Shown: piece after piece, positions 1 to 7,427 of the stretch | How positions within the stretch are numbered: the first letter of the stretch is position 1 | Layout: each line of letters opens with the position of its first letter | Origin: CAYQZD01 sp964421875 | GTDB taxonomy: Bacteria; Electryoneota; Tariuqbacteria; Tariuqbacterales; Tariuqbacteraceae | Direction of reading: 5' to 3' | NCBI GenBank assembly: GCA_964421875.1 | Contig: CAYQZD010000063.1 | Span: 1 to 22,307 of the forward strand | DNA: 22,307 nucleotides | The notes under the pieces: generated by a model | The model's database searches: none | What the model saw: the letters and a program-made list of their open reading frames with translations, nothing else | Told to the model about the DNA's origin: nothing | Position numbers and translations under genes: made by a program

Positions 1-519
1 GGAGATGATTTTCTCGTTGTATTGTTTTAGGGTTTCCTGCAGGGGTTTAATCATCCCTTCAATGGCTTGTCGGCGTTGGTCAAGTTCCCCTTTTGCTTCG
101 GACTGGTATTTTTTCAGAGTTTGTTCGGCGAGTTGGAGGAAGGACTGATTAGAGTCTTTCAAAGCCTCCTTCGCCAGGGATTCGAAAGCGCTCGACAATT
201 TCTTCTGCGCATCATCTAAGATGGCGAGTTTTTCCTGAGCGGCTTCGCGCTCTTTTTCGATTATAGTCTCCAATTTCGAGCGGCGGGACTTCAACTGGGA
301 GATCTCTTCGCTCAGGCTTTTCAGTTCCGTTTCCCTTTCCTTCAGGGATTCTCTGAATGTTTCGGTTTCGCGGAGGTAGGCATCGGCGCGTGCTTCGCTG
401 GCGGAGAGTTTGACCCGGGCTTCTGTAGTATCCCGGTCGAACCTGTTTTTAGCGATGAACCAGCCTAAGACGATACCCAAGGCTGCGCCGATTGCGGCGG
501 GTATCAGTATTTCCAACAT
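1..519 (-). CDS. rmuC: RmuC-family DNA recombination protein, N-terminal part (cut by window edge)
   Basis: The first 173 codons are visible; the reading frame is open at position 1, so the C-terminal nuclease-like domain lies outside the window. The protein starts with one membrane segment (residues about 2-22, MLEILIPAAIGAALG...) and continues as a long charged coiled coil (about 30-140). It then enters the conserved RmuC entry region, with A-L-K-D-S-N-Q-S-F-L-Q-L-A-E near residues 122-135 and a P-L-Q-E-T-L-K-Q-Y segment near 160. RmuC proteins are membrane-anchored, restriction-endonuclease-fold proteins that limit recombination at inverted repeats in E. coli. The ATG at 517-519 has an AAGG-like ribosome site about 8 nt upstream. 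Family assignment is from recognised motifs. That this gene borders inverted-repeat-rich DNA is a coincidence worth noting, not evidence of function. Confidence 0.85.
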   Translation of the reverse strand, partial: MLEILIPAAIGAALGIVLGWFIAKNRFDRDTTEARVKLSASEARADAYLRETETFRESLKERETELKSLSEEISQLKSRRSKLETIIEKEREAAQEKLAILDDAQKKLSSAFESLAKEALKDSNQSFLQLAEQTLKKYQSEAKGELDQRRQAIEGMIKPLQETLKQYNEKIIS

Positions 520-596
520 TTATATGACCTTAACAATATAGCGATTCCTGAAAGGGGCTATTGCCGAAACCAATTTCGACTCATTATTCTAAAGGG

Positions 597-615
597 CGGG
601 GTTGAGAAAATCCCG
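597..615. repeat. Short imperfect hairpin CGGGGTT/AATCCCG
   Basis: Arms of 7 nt at 597-603 and 609-615 with one mismatch and a GAGAA loop. The 5' arm ends in TT and the 3' arm begins with AA, as in the stem-variable hairpins described elsewhere in the window. Confidence 0.5.
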
Positions 616-636
616 TCTCCAAGCGGGGGCTTTGGA

Positions 637-660
637 GTCGGATTCGTCCTCGAACCCGAC
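637..660. repeat. GTCGG-type hairpin, copy 1
   Basis: Arms GTCGGATTCG (637-646) and CGAACCCGAC (651-660) around a TCCT loop, one mismatched pair. A nearly identical copy sits at 12029-12052 (23 of 24 bases identical), and a shorter relative at 21838-21858. Confidence 0.85.
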
Positions 661-694
661 ATAATATGAATTCTTCATAAATTAATTATAATAG

Positions 695-721
695 ACAGGA
701 TTAACAGGATTAACAGGATTT
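695..721. repeat. 3 x 9-nt tandem array (ACAGGATTA)
   Basis: Three consecutive units, ACAGGATTA, ACAGGATTA and ACAGGATTT. It is one of many short tandem word arrays in the intergenic DNA of this window. Confidence 0.9.
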
Positions 722-780
722 CAATTCCAAATTAATCTCCGGTATCACTTTAGGTATGTGAAGCGTCTACCCAATTTGTC

Positions 781-808
781 ATTCCCGCAAGCGAAGCGCG
801 TCGGGAAT
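781..808. repeat. ATTCCCG hairpin of the GTCATTC family
   Basis: Arms ATTCCCG (781-787) and CGGGAAT (802-808) around a 14-nt loop containing AGCGAAGCGCG, preceded by GTC. It belongs with the AATGAC-tagged hairpins at 4342, 8690 and 10704. Confidence 0.6.
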
Positions 809-974
809 CTGAACCTCACATTTTCCTGTTGTCAGATTGCAGACAAGCTGAAATGACAGCAGTGTTAATGCTGACTTCATATTGGTAAAGTGTTACGTAA
901 ATCATATCAAATTAATGAAATAATAAAAATAGATGTGAGGGAAACAGCCCTAAAAAGATTGTCCTAGATCTGTC

Positions 975-1014
975 ACTCCCGCGACTTGTGCGCCGCACGA
1001 CGAAAAGCGGGAGT
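975..1014. repeat. ACTCCCGC/GCGGGAGT hairpin
   Basis: Perfect 8-bp outer stem (975-982 with 1007-1014). The 24-nt loop has its own small inverted repeat (GTGC/GCAC). No run of T follows on either strand, so this is not an obvious terminator. Confidence 0.6.
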
Positions 1015-1114
1015 TCAGTAACACATATGTATTACATGAAAATGGATTCCGACTTGCCGGTCTGTCCGACAATAAAGAAACTGAGGATACTCTGTGTTTG
1101 TAAAATTCTAATAT

Positions 1115-1158
1115 AAATGGGCTTACCGATTCCGGACAAGCCAGAATGACGCCCATTT
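1115..1158. repeat. AAATGGGC/GCCCATTT inverted repeat enclosing ATTCCGG...CCAGAATGAC
   Basis: Perfect 8-nt arms (1115-1122 and 1151-1158) enclose a 28-nt interior that is itself a degenerate AATGAC-family hairpin, so the structure is nested. Confidence 0.6.
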
Positions 1159-1204
1159 TAGTAATTGTCAGACTGACTATTGCGCTGGAATGACATCTTT
1201 TTTC

Positions 1205-1225
1205 GTCATTCTTTTTAAGAATGAC
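1205..1225. repeat. Perfect GTCATTCTT/AAGAATGAC hairpin at the 3' end of the GT39 gene
   Basis: A 9-bp stem with a TTT loop lies 7 nt past the GT39 stop codon. It adjoins a second small inverted repeat (TGACTGA/TCAGTCA, 1222-1239) that includes the stop. On the minus transcript the hairpin is followed by GAAAAAAG rather than a U-run, so it could shape a 3' end but does not fit the standard intrinsic-terminator pattern. Confidence 0.6.
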
Positions 1226-1232
1226 TGATTTT

Positions 1233-2780
1233 TCAGTCAAAATGCTTCAATTCCGGCCAGGCTTCCTTCAAGGGGCGGTAAAAACCGCGGCAGAGGAAGA
1301 TAGTCAGGTTGTTTTCGTAGGGCATCACATATTCGTGGGTGAAGACCGCCGCCGGGACCACCTCCTCGAACGAATCCCGGTAATCCTCCTCACCGCCTCC
1401 CAGAAATATCATAACCTCCCCGGTATAATCCTTCGAACCCCAAAGCCAGTAGTTGTTGTGGGAACAGAGGGCGCTTGGCAGGCCGTATTCAGGTCCGAAA
1501 AAGTCTATTGCCCCGGCTTCACCATAGTTCCAGGTGAATATGGCACACTTCATTCTCTGTTCGGGAGGTAATGAGCGGTAAACTTCAGCCACCTTCGCCG
1601 ACAACTCTTCCCAGCCGAACATATCGGCGAAGTGCTGGGGAAGCTTCCCGATTTCTTTGCGCTCCGAGGATTCCGGCTTCATTCCTATAAACTCGGCGTA
1701 GGCGATGTAGGTTTCGACCGGCAGGAAGGGCAGAGTCAAGGGCGCTGTGACTGCGCCGCCGGCTATCATTAGCGAAACGAGCGTAATTCTGAGCCCTCGA
1801 GCTCTGACCAGGCTTTCGAGTATCACCCCTCCTCCCGTCAGCATCAGGGGGTATATGGGTGAGGCGTAATATGGTTTGGCGTTGGTTAGGATGAAAACCA
1901 GAAATATTGCCAGATACATCCAGCCGAACAGCCGGAATTCCTTTCCCGCTCTTGAAAAAAGGAAGAAGTAAAGTCCCAGCAGTAGAATCAGGAATCCCAG
2001 CGGATGCGCTTCCAGCGACTGGGTGAAGATGAATCGATGGGGGGGGATGGGCTTATTCTTGAAGAGCGCGGCGTTGCGCATAAACTCCAGGGTGGGCCAG
2101 TCGTTTTGCATTTGCCAGAGAATGTGTGGCAGAAACAGCAGAGCCGCAATCGCGGCGGCGGCCCAGAACCATTTCGACAACAGCAGCTTTCGCTTGTTGG
2201 CAGCCAGTAATCCGACGCAGAGCCCGAAGATGAAGAACAGCATCGAGATTTTGTTCTGCAGTCCCAGCCCTACCGTCAATCCTAAGAGGAGCCAGAGCCG
2301 TTTATCGCCGGTTTTTAGGATTCGAATGAGCAGGAAAGCAGCTAAGGTCCAGAAGAGGGCGTCGAAGGGATTCATGGAGAGAACGCCGCTCATAAAGAGA
2401 TACACCGGGGCGATGATGACCGCCAGCGCTGCGACTATCTGCGCGAAGAGCCTGCCTCCAAGCTGGCGAGCGGCGAGTCCTGCGAGGTAAACGGTGAGCG
2501 CTCCTGCGAGCGCGGGAAAAAACCTGATTGCCAGGAGAGAATCCCCCATTGCGGTCCGGGATAGGGCAGAAATGAGGGCGACGAAAGGGGGATGGTCCAC
2601 ATAACCGAAGGCGAGGTGTTTACCGCAGGCGATGTAATACAGTTCGTCGCGGAAAATTCCGTAGCCTCCGGCGAGGTTTACAGCGGAGTGCAGCAGGAAC
2701 TTGAAAGCGGCTAAACCGATAAGAACCGCATTCTCCGGGGAAAACCGAGTAGGTGAGGGTTTGTTATTATCTGACATCAT
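1233..2780 (-). CDS. GT39/PMT-like (ArnT-related) membrane glycosyltransferase
   Basis: This 515-residue GT-C membrane glycosyltransferase is of the PMT_2 type. Such enzymes move a sugar from a polyprenyl-phosphate carrier to an acceptor on the outer face of the inner membrane. The family signature is clear: after the first membrane segment there is F-R-D-E-L-Y-Y (D45-E46) and then G-Y-V-D-H-P-P (residues 59-65). About ten more hydrophobic segments follow, with a K-P-Y-Y-A-S-P-I-Y-P motif near residues 303-312. The C-terminal 150 residues form a soluble, probably periplasmic domain. The start is the first of two adjacent ATGs, 13 nt after the stop of the HD-GYP gene, so the two are probably cotranscribed. 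Donor and acceptor cannot be read from sequence. Lipid A, glycoprotein or exopolysaccharide modification are all possible. Confidence 0.88.
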   Translation of the reverse strand: MMSDNNKPSPTRFSPENAVLIGLAAFKFLLHSAVNLAGGYGIFRDELYYIACGKHLAFGYVDHPPFVALISALSRTAMGDSLLAIRFFPALAGALTVYLAGLAARQLGGRLFAQIVAALAVIIAPVYLFMSGVLSMNPFDALFWTLAAFLLIRILKTGDKRLWLLLGLTVGLGLQNKISMLFFIFGLCVGLLAANKRKLLLSKWFWAAAAIAALLFLPHILWQMQNDWPTLEFMRNAALFKNKPIPPHRFIFTQSLEAHPLGFLILLLGLYFFLFSRAGKEFRLFGWMYLAIFLVFILTNAKPYYASPIYPLMLTGGGVILESLVRARGLRITLVSLMIAGGAVTAPLTLPFLPVETYIAYAEFIGMKPESSERKEIGKLPQHFADMFGWEELSAKVAEVYRSLPPEQRMKCAIFTWNYGEAGAIDFFGPEYGLPSALCSHNNYWLWGSKDYTGEVMIFLGGGEEDYRDSFEEVVPAAVFTHEYVMPYENNLTIFLCRGFYRPLKEAWPELKHFD

Positions 2781-2793
2781 CCGCTCTCAAGCT

Positions 2794-4065
2794 TCAATCG
2801 ACCGGCTCTCCCACCGCTTTCATAAAGTTCCGGTGCTCTTCCACCGCCTCTTGCTGAGCCTGGGCGCGGACTTTGTTGATATCGTCGAAGTTGTCTTTCA
2901 CCAATCCCACGATGTGGGGGTCCAGTTTGGAGTAATCCGCCATCTGCTGCAACACCCACACCGCCTTTTCACCGGCCATACTTTTGCGGTAGGGGCGGTC
3001 TTCGGTGATGGCGGTGAAGGTATCGGCGACCGCCATTACCCTGGCTCCCAGGCAAAGGTCTTCACCTTTGATGTGGAAGGGGTATCCTTTGCCGTCCAGA
3101 TATTCGTGGTGGAAGGACGCCCAGGTGTTGATGATTTCGAGGTCGGCGATGGACTGGAGGGTTCGGTAGGTGAAGTAAGTGTGGCTGCGCATAATGAAGA
3201 CCTCTTCCATATCCAGCTTGGCGGGTTTCTCCAGGATTTCGGCGGAGACGGCTAATTTTCCCAGGTCGTGGAGGTATCCTGCAATTCTCATGGAGCGGCA
3301 TTCCAGTTGTGAGAAGCCGATGAGCTTGGCGATGGTTTCGGCGGAGGCGGCTACACCGGAGGAGTGGGTGGCGGTGAACTGGCTGCGGAAATCGATGATG
3401 CGGGCGAAGAGGTGTGTCAGATCCGCCAGGTCTTCCAGTTCCAGGATTTTGGAACTCACGCGTAGCGGCAGAGTGGTTTCCAGTTTGCGGGAAGCCACAT
3501 CCAGCCAGAAGTACTCCTTATCTGAAAGGGCGACGAAGGCTTCCACCAGTTCCGGTTTGAACATACTGCCGGAGGCGCGCTTAATCTTTTTAGTGAGGTT
3601 TTCCACCTGCCCCAGGATGAAGCGGCGCTTGTTGATGAGCACGGCGATACGGTCCGCCAGGTGAATGATATGACTGCCCAGGGGGACTTTTTCGGCGTCG
3701 ACGGCGTCGCCTTTTCCTTCATCCCACCAGGTGTGGTGTCGGCGCACCATATTGGCGGTGTCTGCCAGGGGCGGGAGGAGTTTGAGCAGGTGATAGCCGC
3801 GCTCAGCGTGGCGTTGCGGCGCCTCAATTTCGAATTCCAGCAGAGCCAGCTTTTCTTTGGAGTAGAATGCGCCCACGTCATGGAGGGCGCCGGCGAGCAC
3901 CAGCGTACTCTTTTCGTCGGTTGACATTCCCAATTCATCAGCCAGGCTGTAGGCGATGTAAGCCACCTGTTTGTGGTGGTTGACCACCGAGGGGCTGACC
4001 AAATCCATCGCCTCGGAGAGGCACATTATGAGGTCGAGCAGAGGAACATGGGGTTCGCTGATCAT
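2794..4065 (-). CDS. Tandem HD / HD-GYP protein, probable cyclic-di-nucleotide phosphodiesterase
   Basis: This 423-residue soluble protein has two HD modules and no recognisable receiver, PAS or membrane segment. The second module (about 215-375) is a full HD-GYP: H234, the HDLGK motif at 266-270, H295, HHEYLDGKGYP at 319-329 and D348. Such domains hydrolyse c-di-GMP or related cyclic dinucleotides with a two- or three-metal centre. The first module (about 20-150) keeps H31, H62-D63, H86, H110-H111 and D138, but reads HHTWWDEGKGD where GYP would be. It may bind ligand or metal without the usual specificity. The ATG at 4065 has a strong GAAGGGGA site about 5-6 nt upstream. The partner gene downstream is a GT39 enzyme 13 nt away. 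Upstream lies about 360 bp of repeat DNA that should hold the promoter. Confidence 0.88.
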   Translation of the reverse strand: MISEPHVPLLDLIMCLSEAMDLVSPSVVNHHKQVAYIAYSLADELGMSTDEKSTLVLAGALHDVGAFYSKEKLALLEFEIEAPQRHAERGYHLLKLLPPLADTANMVRRHHTWWDEGKGDAVDAEKVPLGSHIIHLADRIAVLINKRRFILGQVENLTKKIKRASGSMFKPELVEAFVALSDKEYFWLDVASRKLETTLPLRVSSKILELEDLADLTHLFARIIDFRSQFTATHSSGVAASAETIAKLIGFSQLECRSMRIAGYLHDLGKLAVSAEILEKPAKLDMEEVFIMRSHTYFTYRTLQSIADLEIINTWASFHHEYLDGKGYPFHIKGEDLCLGARVMAVADTFTAITEDRPYRKSMAGEKAVWVLQQMADYSKLDPHIVGLVKDNFDDINKVRAQAQQEAVEEHRNFMKAVGEPVD

Positions 4066-4096
4066 ACTAATTCCCCTTCATTATGATTGTGTAAAA

Positions 4097-4130
4097 TATA
4101 AAGTGCAAAGTATAAAGTAATAAGTAAGTG
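4097..4130. repeat. Degenerate TATAAAGT/CAAAG/TAAG word array
   Basis: TATAAAGT occurs at 4097-4104 and 4111-4118 with CAAAG between and TAAG repeated after. It is an AT-rich array of short related words, with a less regular unit than the other arrays. Confidence 0.6.
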
Positions 4131-4176
4131 AAATTATGTAAAATATTCAAATATTGACGGGGGGATAAGGGAATAT

Positions 4177-4206
4177 GTCAGATCGCCGCTTTGCTAAAGG
4201 CCTGAC
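4177..4206. repeat. 30-nt element with GTCAG/CTGAC ends, copy 1
   Basis: Begins GTCAGATC and ends GGCCTGAC, with an internal CGCTTTGCTAAAG. Its reverse complement matches the element at 8807-8836 at 25 of 30 positions, so the two copies are in opposite orientation. Confidence 0.8.
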
Positions 4207-4224
4207 ATAACATTAATGTGATAA

Positions 4225-4252
4225 TGCAGCAGAGTGCGGGGACTCTGCTGCA
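4225..4252. repeat. GCGGGG-loop hairpin, copy 1
   Basis: Arms TGCAGCAGAGT (4225-4235) and ACTCTGCTGCA (4242-4252) pair perfectly over 11 bp around the loop GCGGGG. It is one of six related hairpins; the others are at 5922, 15150, 18152, 18190 (reversed) and 18235. Confidence 0.9.
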
Positions 4253-4260
4253 CATTGAAA

Positions 4261-4297
4261 GATTGCTTCGCTCGGCGGCTGCCGGACTCGCAATGAC
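4261..4297. repeat. GATTGCTTCG...CGCAATGAC dispersed repeat
   Basis: Begins GATTGCTTCGCTC and ends CTCGCAATGAC. Relatives in the window are at 8690-8718 and about 22078-22112. Words of this form are, from memory, frequent in intergenic DNA of many unrelated bacteria. Confidence 0.65.
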
Positions 4298-4341
4298 ATT
4301 GTCGGATGTACCGGCAGCAAGAATCCCTCCGGGAAAGAAGG

Positions 4342-4367
4342 ATTCTGGCTCGCTTCGCGGCCAGAAT
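4342..4367. repeat. ATTCTGGC/GCCAGAAT hairpin with GAC tail
   Basis: Perfect 8-bp stem around TCGCTTCGCG, followed by GAC. The hairpin at 10704-10722 has ATTCCGGC/GCCGGAAT plus GAC: one base pair differs (T-A versus C-G), so pairing is kept. Confidence 0.8.
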
Positions 4368-4425
4368 GACATTTATTGCTTAAGTTGGCGAGGGAGGATA
4401 AATCCCCCGCCTCCACACAAATACA

Positions 4426-5889
4426 CTATTCCACCGCTTCCACCGAAAAAATCTGGTCTCGGCTCCATTCCTTCCAGTATTTCAGGGCGGTTTGGCGGAT
4501 GAAATCGAAGTATTCCGGGGTCAGGTTTCCGTGCTCTTCGATGCCTTTGAGGATGTCAAGGCGGACGCGCTCCCTGAATTCCGGTTTAAGGTTGAGGCGG
4601 AGGGTTTTACCGTTATGGGAGAATTCCGCCGCGAGAAGGGGATTTTCCCCTTCAATCACGGTGATAGAGCCGTGTCCCAGGGTGGCGCCGGCTCCAACCT
4701 GCAGACCATCGTTCATACAGCTTACAGGAGGTTCCAATCCGGCAAAGGAGACCACTATTAGTTCATCGGGGCCGACATTGAACAGTTCCCGCGCTTTTAG
4801 GCCCATTTTCACGCCGGTCATGGAGTAGATACCGAGGTGGCGGTGGAATTCGCTGGCGAGGACGCAGAGCCGCCACTCCTCCTCGCCGTGCCGGGCAATG
4901 ATTTCCGCGATTACGGGGCGGACATCTTCCTCGAACAGCGCGGAATCGGTGGGGAAATCGTGGAAAAGCACATTGTGGTGACGGTCTTCGCCTTCGAGGA
5001 TTTCCACCATCTCTTCTTTGACCGCTTCCGGGTCGAATTCAAGGTTTACACTTACAGTCGGTTTTCCCGGCAAGGTTTCCATTTGGAACAGTCCGGGATG
5101 AAGCAGGTGGAGGGCGGTCAAATCGTCCCAGAGCCGGAGGTGGCCGTTTTCGATGCGCTGCATCGCTTCCGGGCAGCGGTGCGCCTGGGCGATGGCGCGC
5201 GCCGCTTGAGTGTCGATAGTCTCGATGCGGCGCCGCAAGGCTTCATCGAAGCGGGCTTCCGGGACCTCGGCGCTGCTCAATATATCGACTTTCAAGCCTG
5301 TTTCAAGGATAAAATCGGCGGATTCGCGGTCGCGGAGGTAGTTGGTTCCGGCGGGCGGATTGAAGGCTTGGTTATACCAGATGACCCTTTCGATTTCCCG
5401 GCTCAAACCTATGCGGCGCTTCAGGGCGTCCGCTAAGTTGGTCATCGAGCCTAAGACGATAATGGTGACTGGGTCTTGCTCGGTTCCGAGGATTTCGGTT
5501 ATCAAGGCTGCGGCAGTGGGAGTTCCAGTCATTTCAGTGGGAATCTCCTCACCCCAGGGGATTTTACGGTTGAATTCCCGCCAGGGCGGCGGGGGCGCGT
5601 CAAGCTCTCCCCCTGTTGCAGCGAGGACTTCATTGAATCCCAAGCTCGCCAGCAGCGCCCGCGCCTTGACTAATCCTTCCTGCGGGGGCAGCGCTCCGTC
5701 AGAGGTGGTGACCGCCAGCGCTTCAATCCGGTCATCTGCTAACAGCAGGCAAATCGCCCGTAAATCATCGAGGGCGCAGTCGGTGTCGATGATTACCGGG
5801 ATTTTCCCTTCGTGAGACAGCGCGGCGGCGGCGAGGGTCAGGAGGAGGGATAAAAGTAGTGTTATGTTGTGGATTGAGGTTTTCATCAT
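4426..5889 (-). CDS. Secreted nucleoside hydrolase (IUNH family) with C-terminal FmdE-like domain
   Basis: A 487-residue protein with an N-terminal signal sequence (about 1-25). Residues about 30-310 form an inosine-uridine nucleoside hydrolase domain: VIID-T-D-C-A-L-D-D at 32-42 supplies the usual Ca-binding aspartates D35, D41 and D42. The later acidic motif is L-W-D-D near 253-256, followed by H-L-L-H-P-G-L-F. These enzymes cleave the N-glycosidic bond of ribonucleosides. From about 335 the chain resembles FmdE (formylmethanofuran dehydrogenase subunit E-like). It has FHRHLG at 348-353 where FmdE has FHGHxxPG, then C391 and a D-G-L-Q-V-G-A-G-A-T-L-G-H-G stretch at 394-407. The export signal suggests periplasmic nucleoside salvage; the role of the second domain is unknown. 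No Shine-Dalgarno sequence is seen before the paired ATGs. The preceding gene ends 73 bp upstream. Confidence 0.8.
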   Translation of the reverse strand: MMKTSIHNITLLLSLLLTLAAAALSHEGKIPVIIDTDCALDDLRAICLLLADDRIEALAVTTSDGALPPQEGLVKARALLASLGFNEVLAATGGELDAPPPPWREFNRKIPWGEEIPTEMTGTPTAAALITEILGTEQDPVTIIVLGSMTNLADALKRRIGLSREIERVIWYNQAFNPPAGTNYLRDRESADFILETGLKVDILSSAEVPEARFDEALRRRIETIDTQAARAIAQAHRCPEAMQRIENGHLRLWDDLTALHLLHPGLFQMETLPGKPTVSVNLEFDPEAVKEEMVEILEGEDRHHNVLFHDFPTDSALFEEDVRPVIAEIIARHGEEEWRLCVLASEFHRHLGIYSMTGVKMGLKARELFNVGPDELIVVSFAGLEPPVSCMNDGLQVGAGATLGHGSITVIEGENPLLAAEFSHNGKTLRLNLKPEFRERVRLDILKGIEEHGNLTPEYFDFIRQTALKYWKEWSRDQIFSVEAVE

Positions 5890-5921
5890 ATTAAGTATTT
5901 GGTTTATTTACTATTTAATTG

Positions 5922-5948
5922 GTGTCGGGTGCGGGGACTCTGCGACAC
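5922..5948. repeat. GCGGGG-loop hairpin, copy 2 (damaged arm)
   Basis: Outer arms GTGTCG (5922-5927) and CGACAC (5943-5948) pair, and the core GGT-GCGGGG-ACT is present. The 5' arm lacks several bases found in the intact relatives, so this copy is degenerate. It fills the gap between the propeller and nucleoside hydrolase genes. Confidence 0.8.
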
Positions 5949-5962
5949 GAGGACTAAGGGTA

Positions 5963-6880
5963 TTATTTAATCTTAATTAATTTACCTAGCGGGAGCCGGA
6001 ACAGCTTTCCCTTTTCGTTGACAATCATCAGTTCGTTCCCGTCGAAGCATATCCCTTCGCATTTGCCCGCTTTAACTGGGAGCCAGCGGATGCTGCCCCG
6101 GAAGAAATCCTCCGGCGCGCCCACGGTTTCGAAGAGCCACACGGCATTGCGGGTCAACACCGCCAGCTTTTTCCCGTCGGGAGCGATGTCCGCTGCGGAC
6201 ACCCGCCCACCGATGTCGAACTTATCGACCAGGGTCACCGGATTGGATCGGGCGGTATCCAGCGTATCGAAGCGGTAGAGGGATGTATAGGCGTCGTCCC
6301 GGTGTTTGGTCAGAATGTAGATTTTTCCTGTAGCGTAGAACACCGCTTCGCAGTCGAAACTGCGCGGCTCGGCGGGGAAGCTCTTTTGCTCCGGGTAGTG
6401 GAAAGGGATTTTCTTGGTTACGGGAACGGCTGAATCTTCCCGGGGATTTGGTTCCTCGATGATATATAGCGCCAGGTCGTGCCGTTCATTTTCGTTGTTA
6501 CCGAAATCGCCGATGATGAGGCTGCCGGAATCATCGGCGGCGATATCCTCCCAGTCCGTGTTGACCGCGCTCTGAATTGCGATACCCTGACAGGGAACGC
6601 CCGCCCCTTTGGGAGCGATCACCTCGCCCCGGAGGGTGATGGGGAAGATGCTGGCTTCATTGCCGGAATCGTTGTGCACCCAGAAGATTCCCCGGTGACT
6701 GCGGCTTTTAACAATACCGGACACCTCCCGCAGCAGGGGCGAATTGATTCGGGCGTAATGTTTGATGTCCACCGAGGGAATGTTCGGCGGATTCACGGTC
6801 TCATCGGAGACAGCGATTCCGTAAATACCTGTCGTCAATAATGCTATCAGGAATATTCTGATTATATATATCAGTCTCAT
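5963..6880 (-). CDS. Secreted propeller-like protein of unknown function
   Basis: A 305-residue protein with a signal sequence (about 1-24; cleavage likely near A-V-S-D). The mature part is rich in short beta-strand-like blocks. Distinctive motifs are R-E-V-S-G-I-V (51-57), W-V-H-N-D-S-G-N (67-74), D-W-E-D-I-A (109-114) and I-G-D-F-G-N-N (123-129). A W-L-F-E and C-E-G-I-C-F-D repeat-like region follows toward the C-terminus. This motif set is familiar from widespread, uncharacterised secreted beta-propeller-like proteins distantly like SMP-30 or esterase-like phytases, but I cannot assign an activity. Its ATG overlaps the stop of the GNAT gene by 4 bp (ATGA), implying translational coupling. 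Location is probably periplasmic or extracellular. Confidence 0.78.
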   Translation of the reverse strand: MRLIYIIRIFLIALLTTGIYGIAVSDETVNPPNIPSVDIKHYARINSPLLREVSGIVKSRSHRGIFWVHNDSGNEASIFPITLRGEVIAPKGAGVPCQGIAIQSAVNTDWEDIAADDSGSLIIGDFGNNENERHDLALYIIEEPNPREDSAVPVTKKIPFHYPEQKSFPAEPRSFDCEAVFYATGKIYILTKHRDDAYTSLYRFDTLDTARSNPVTLVDKFDIGGRVSAADIAPDGKKLAVLTRNAVWLFETVGAPEDFFRGSIRWLPVKAGKCEGICFDGNELMIVNEKGKLFRLPLGKLIKIK

Positions 6881-7398
6881 AGTTGTTCTCGCTTTAATTC
6901 CAGCATCATCATTTTCACACCGTTTCGGACAAACCTCTTCGACACCTTGAATTCGGATTTCTCATACGCTTTTAGTGCGCGCGGATTATTCTCCAAGACT
7001 TCAATAAAACACCGTTGAACGTTCATATTCTGAAAAAGAAAGCTGGATAACGTTTTTAAAGCGTCAGTCCCGAATCCTTTATTCCAGTCGCTTCTATCCG
7101 CGATGATGATGTCCAATTCGACCGAGTTATCGCTCTCGTCGATTTTATTGTAATTAACCTGACCGATGGGGATATCATCATGGAGAATGATAAAACACCT
7201 GCCCTGATTCGGGGAACTGCCGTCGAAATAGTGCGGTTTCCAGTCCTGGGAAAACGTGTTCAAATCAGGGATTTCATCGCCGCAGCGGATTCCGTACCAA
7301 AAGGGAGTAGCATCGGAAGCGACAGCCCACTGATAAAACAGGGGAAACTCATCGGGGGTCATCGGCCGCAGTATTATGCTTTCGCCGTATAGAAACAT
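6877..7398 (-). CDS. GNAT-family N-acetyltransferase
   Basis: 173 residues, the usual length for a single GNAT domain. The N-terminal I-I-L-R-P-M-T and the E-L-D-I-I-I-A strand (about 94-100) lead to the acetyl-CoA loop W-N-K-G-F-G at 105-110. The C-terminal N-N-P-R-A-L-K-A-Y-E-K-S-E-F motif is typical of the RimJ/RimL and aminoglycoside 6'-acetyltransferase-like groups. The acceptor (protein N-terminus, amine or aminoglycoside) cannot be told from sequence. It lies 29 bp after the EamA transporter and overlaps the next gene by 4 bp, so it is the middle gene of a three-gene transcript. No Shine-Dalgarno sequence is evident. An ATG start at 7396-7398 fits the family's N-terminus. Confidence 0.85.
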   Translation of the reverse strand: MFLYGESIILRPMTPDEFPLFYQWAVASDATPFWYGIRCGDEIPDLNTFSQDWKPHYFDGSSPNQGRCFIILHDDIPIGQVNYNKIDESDNSVELDIIIADRSDWNKGFGTDALKTLSSFLFQNMNVQRCFIEVLENNPRALKAYEKSEFKVSKRFVRNGVKMMMLELKREQL

Positions 7399-7427
7399 AA
7401 GGTTGTGAACCGGGAGATATTGACGAT

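Larger units (their letters stand above)
520..1232. other. Repeat-rich intergenic region between rmuC and the GT39 gene
   Basis: About 710 bp with no convincing gene. It holds several hairpins (597-615, 637-660, 781-808, 975-1014, 1115-1158, 1205-1225), a 3x9-nt tandem array (695-721) and scattered AATGAC/GTCATTC words. A 96-codon frame on the minus strand (950-1240) is made of these repeat words and runs into the end of the next gene, so I do not call it. No tRNA cloverleaf was recognised. Confidence 0.75.
4066..4425. other. Repeat-filled intergenic region
   Basis: No gene recognised. Contents: a low-complexity array around 4097-4130, a 30-nt GTCAG-ended element (4177-4206), a GCGGGG-loop hairpin (4225-4252), an AATGAC-tagged repeat (4261-4297), an ATTCTGGC hairpin (4342-4367) and a GGAGGCGGGGGATT word on the minus strand (4401-4414). 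Small frames here translate repeats, for example NVIASPAAAERS-like strings. Confidence 0.75.

Noticed and set aside
1205..1225. Hairpin after the GT39 gene as an intrinsic terminator
   Set aside because: The stem is perfect but on the minus transcript it is followed by GAAAAAAG, not a U-run, so the call is not supported.
950..1240. 96-codon minus-strand frame in the first intergenic region
   Set aside because: Built from AATGAC/GTCATTC repeat words and hairpins, has no recognisable domain and no clear ribosome site, and its frame begins inside the end of the GT39 gene.
4178..4502. Several 60-95 codon frames on both strands around 4200-4500
   Set aside because: They translate dispersed repeats (strings like NVIASPAAAERS and SFWPRSEPES), and one runs antisense into the nucleoside hydrolase.
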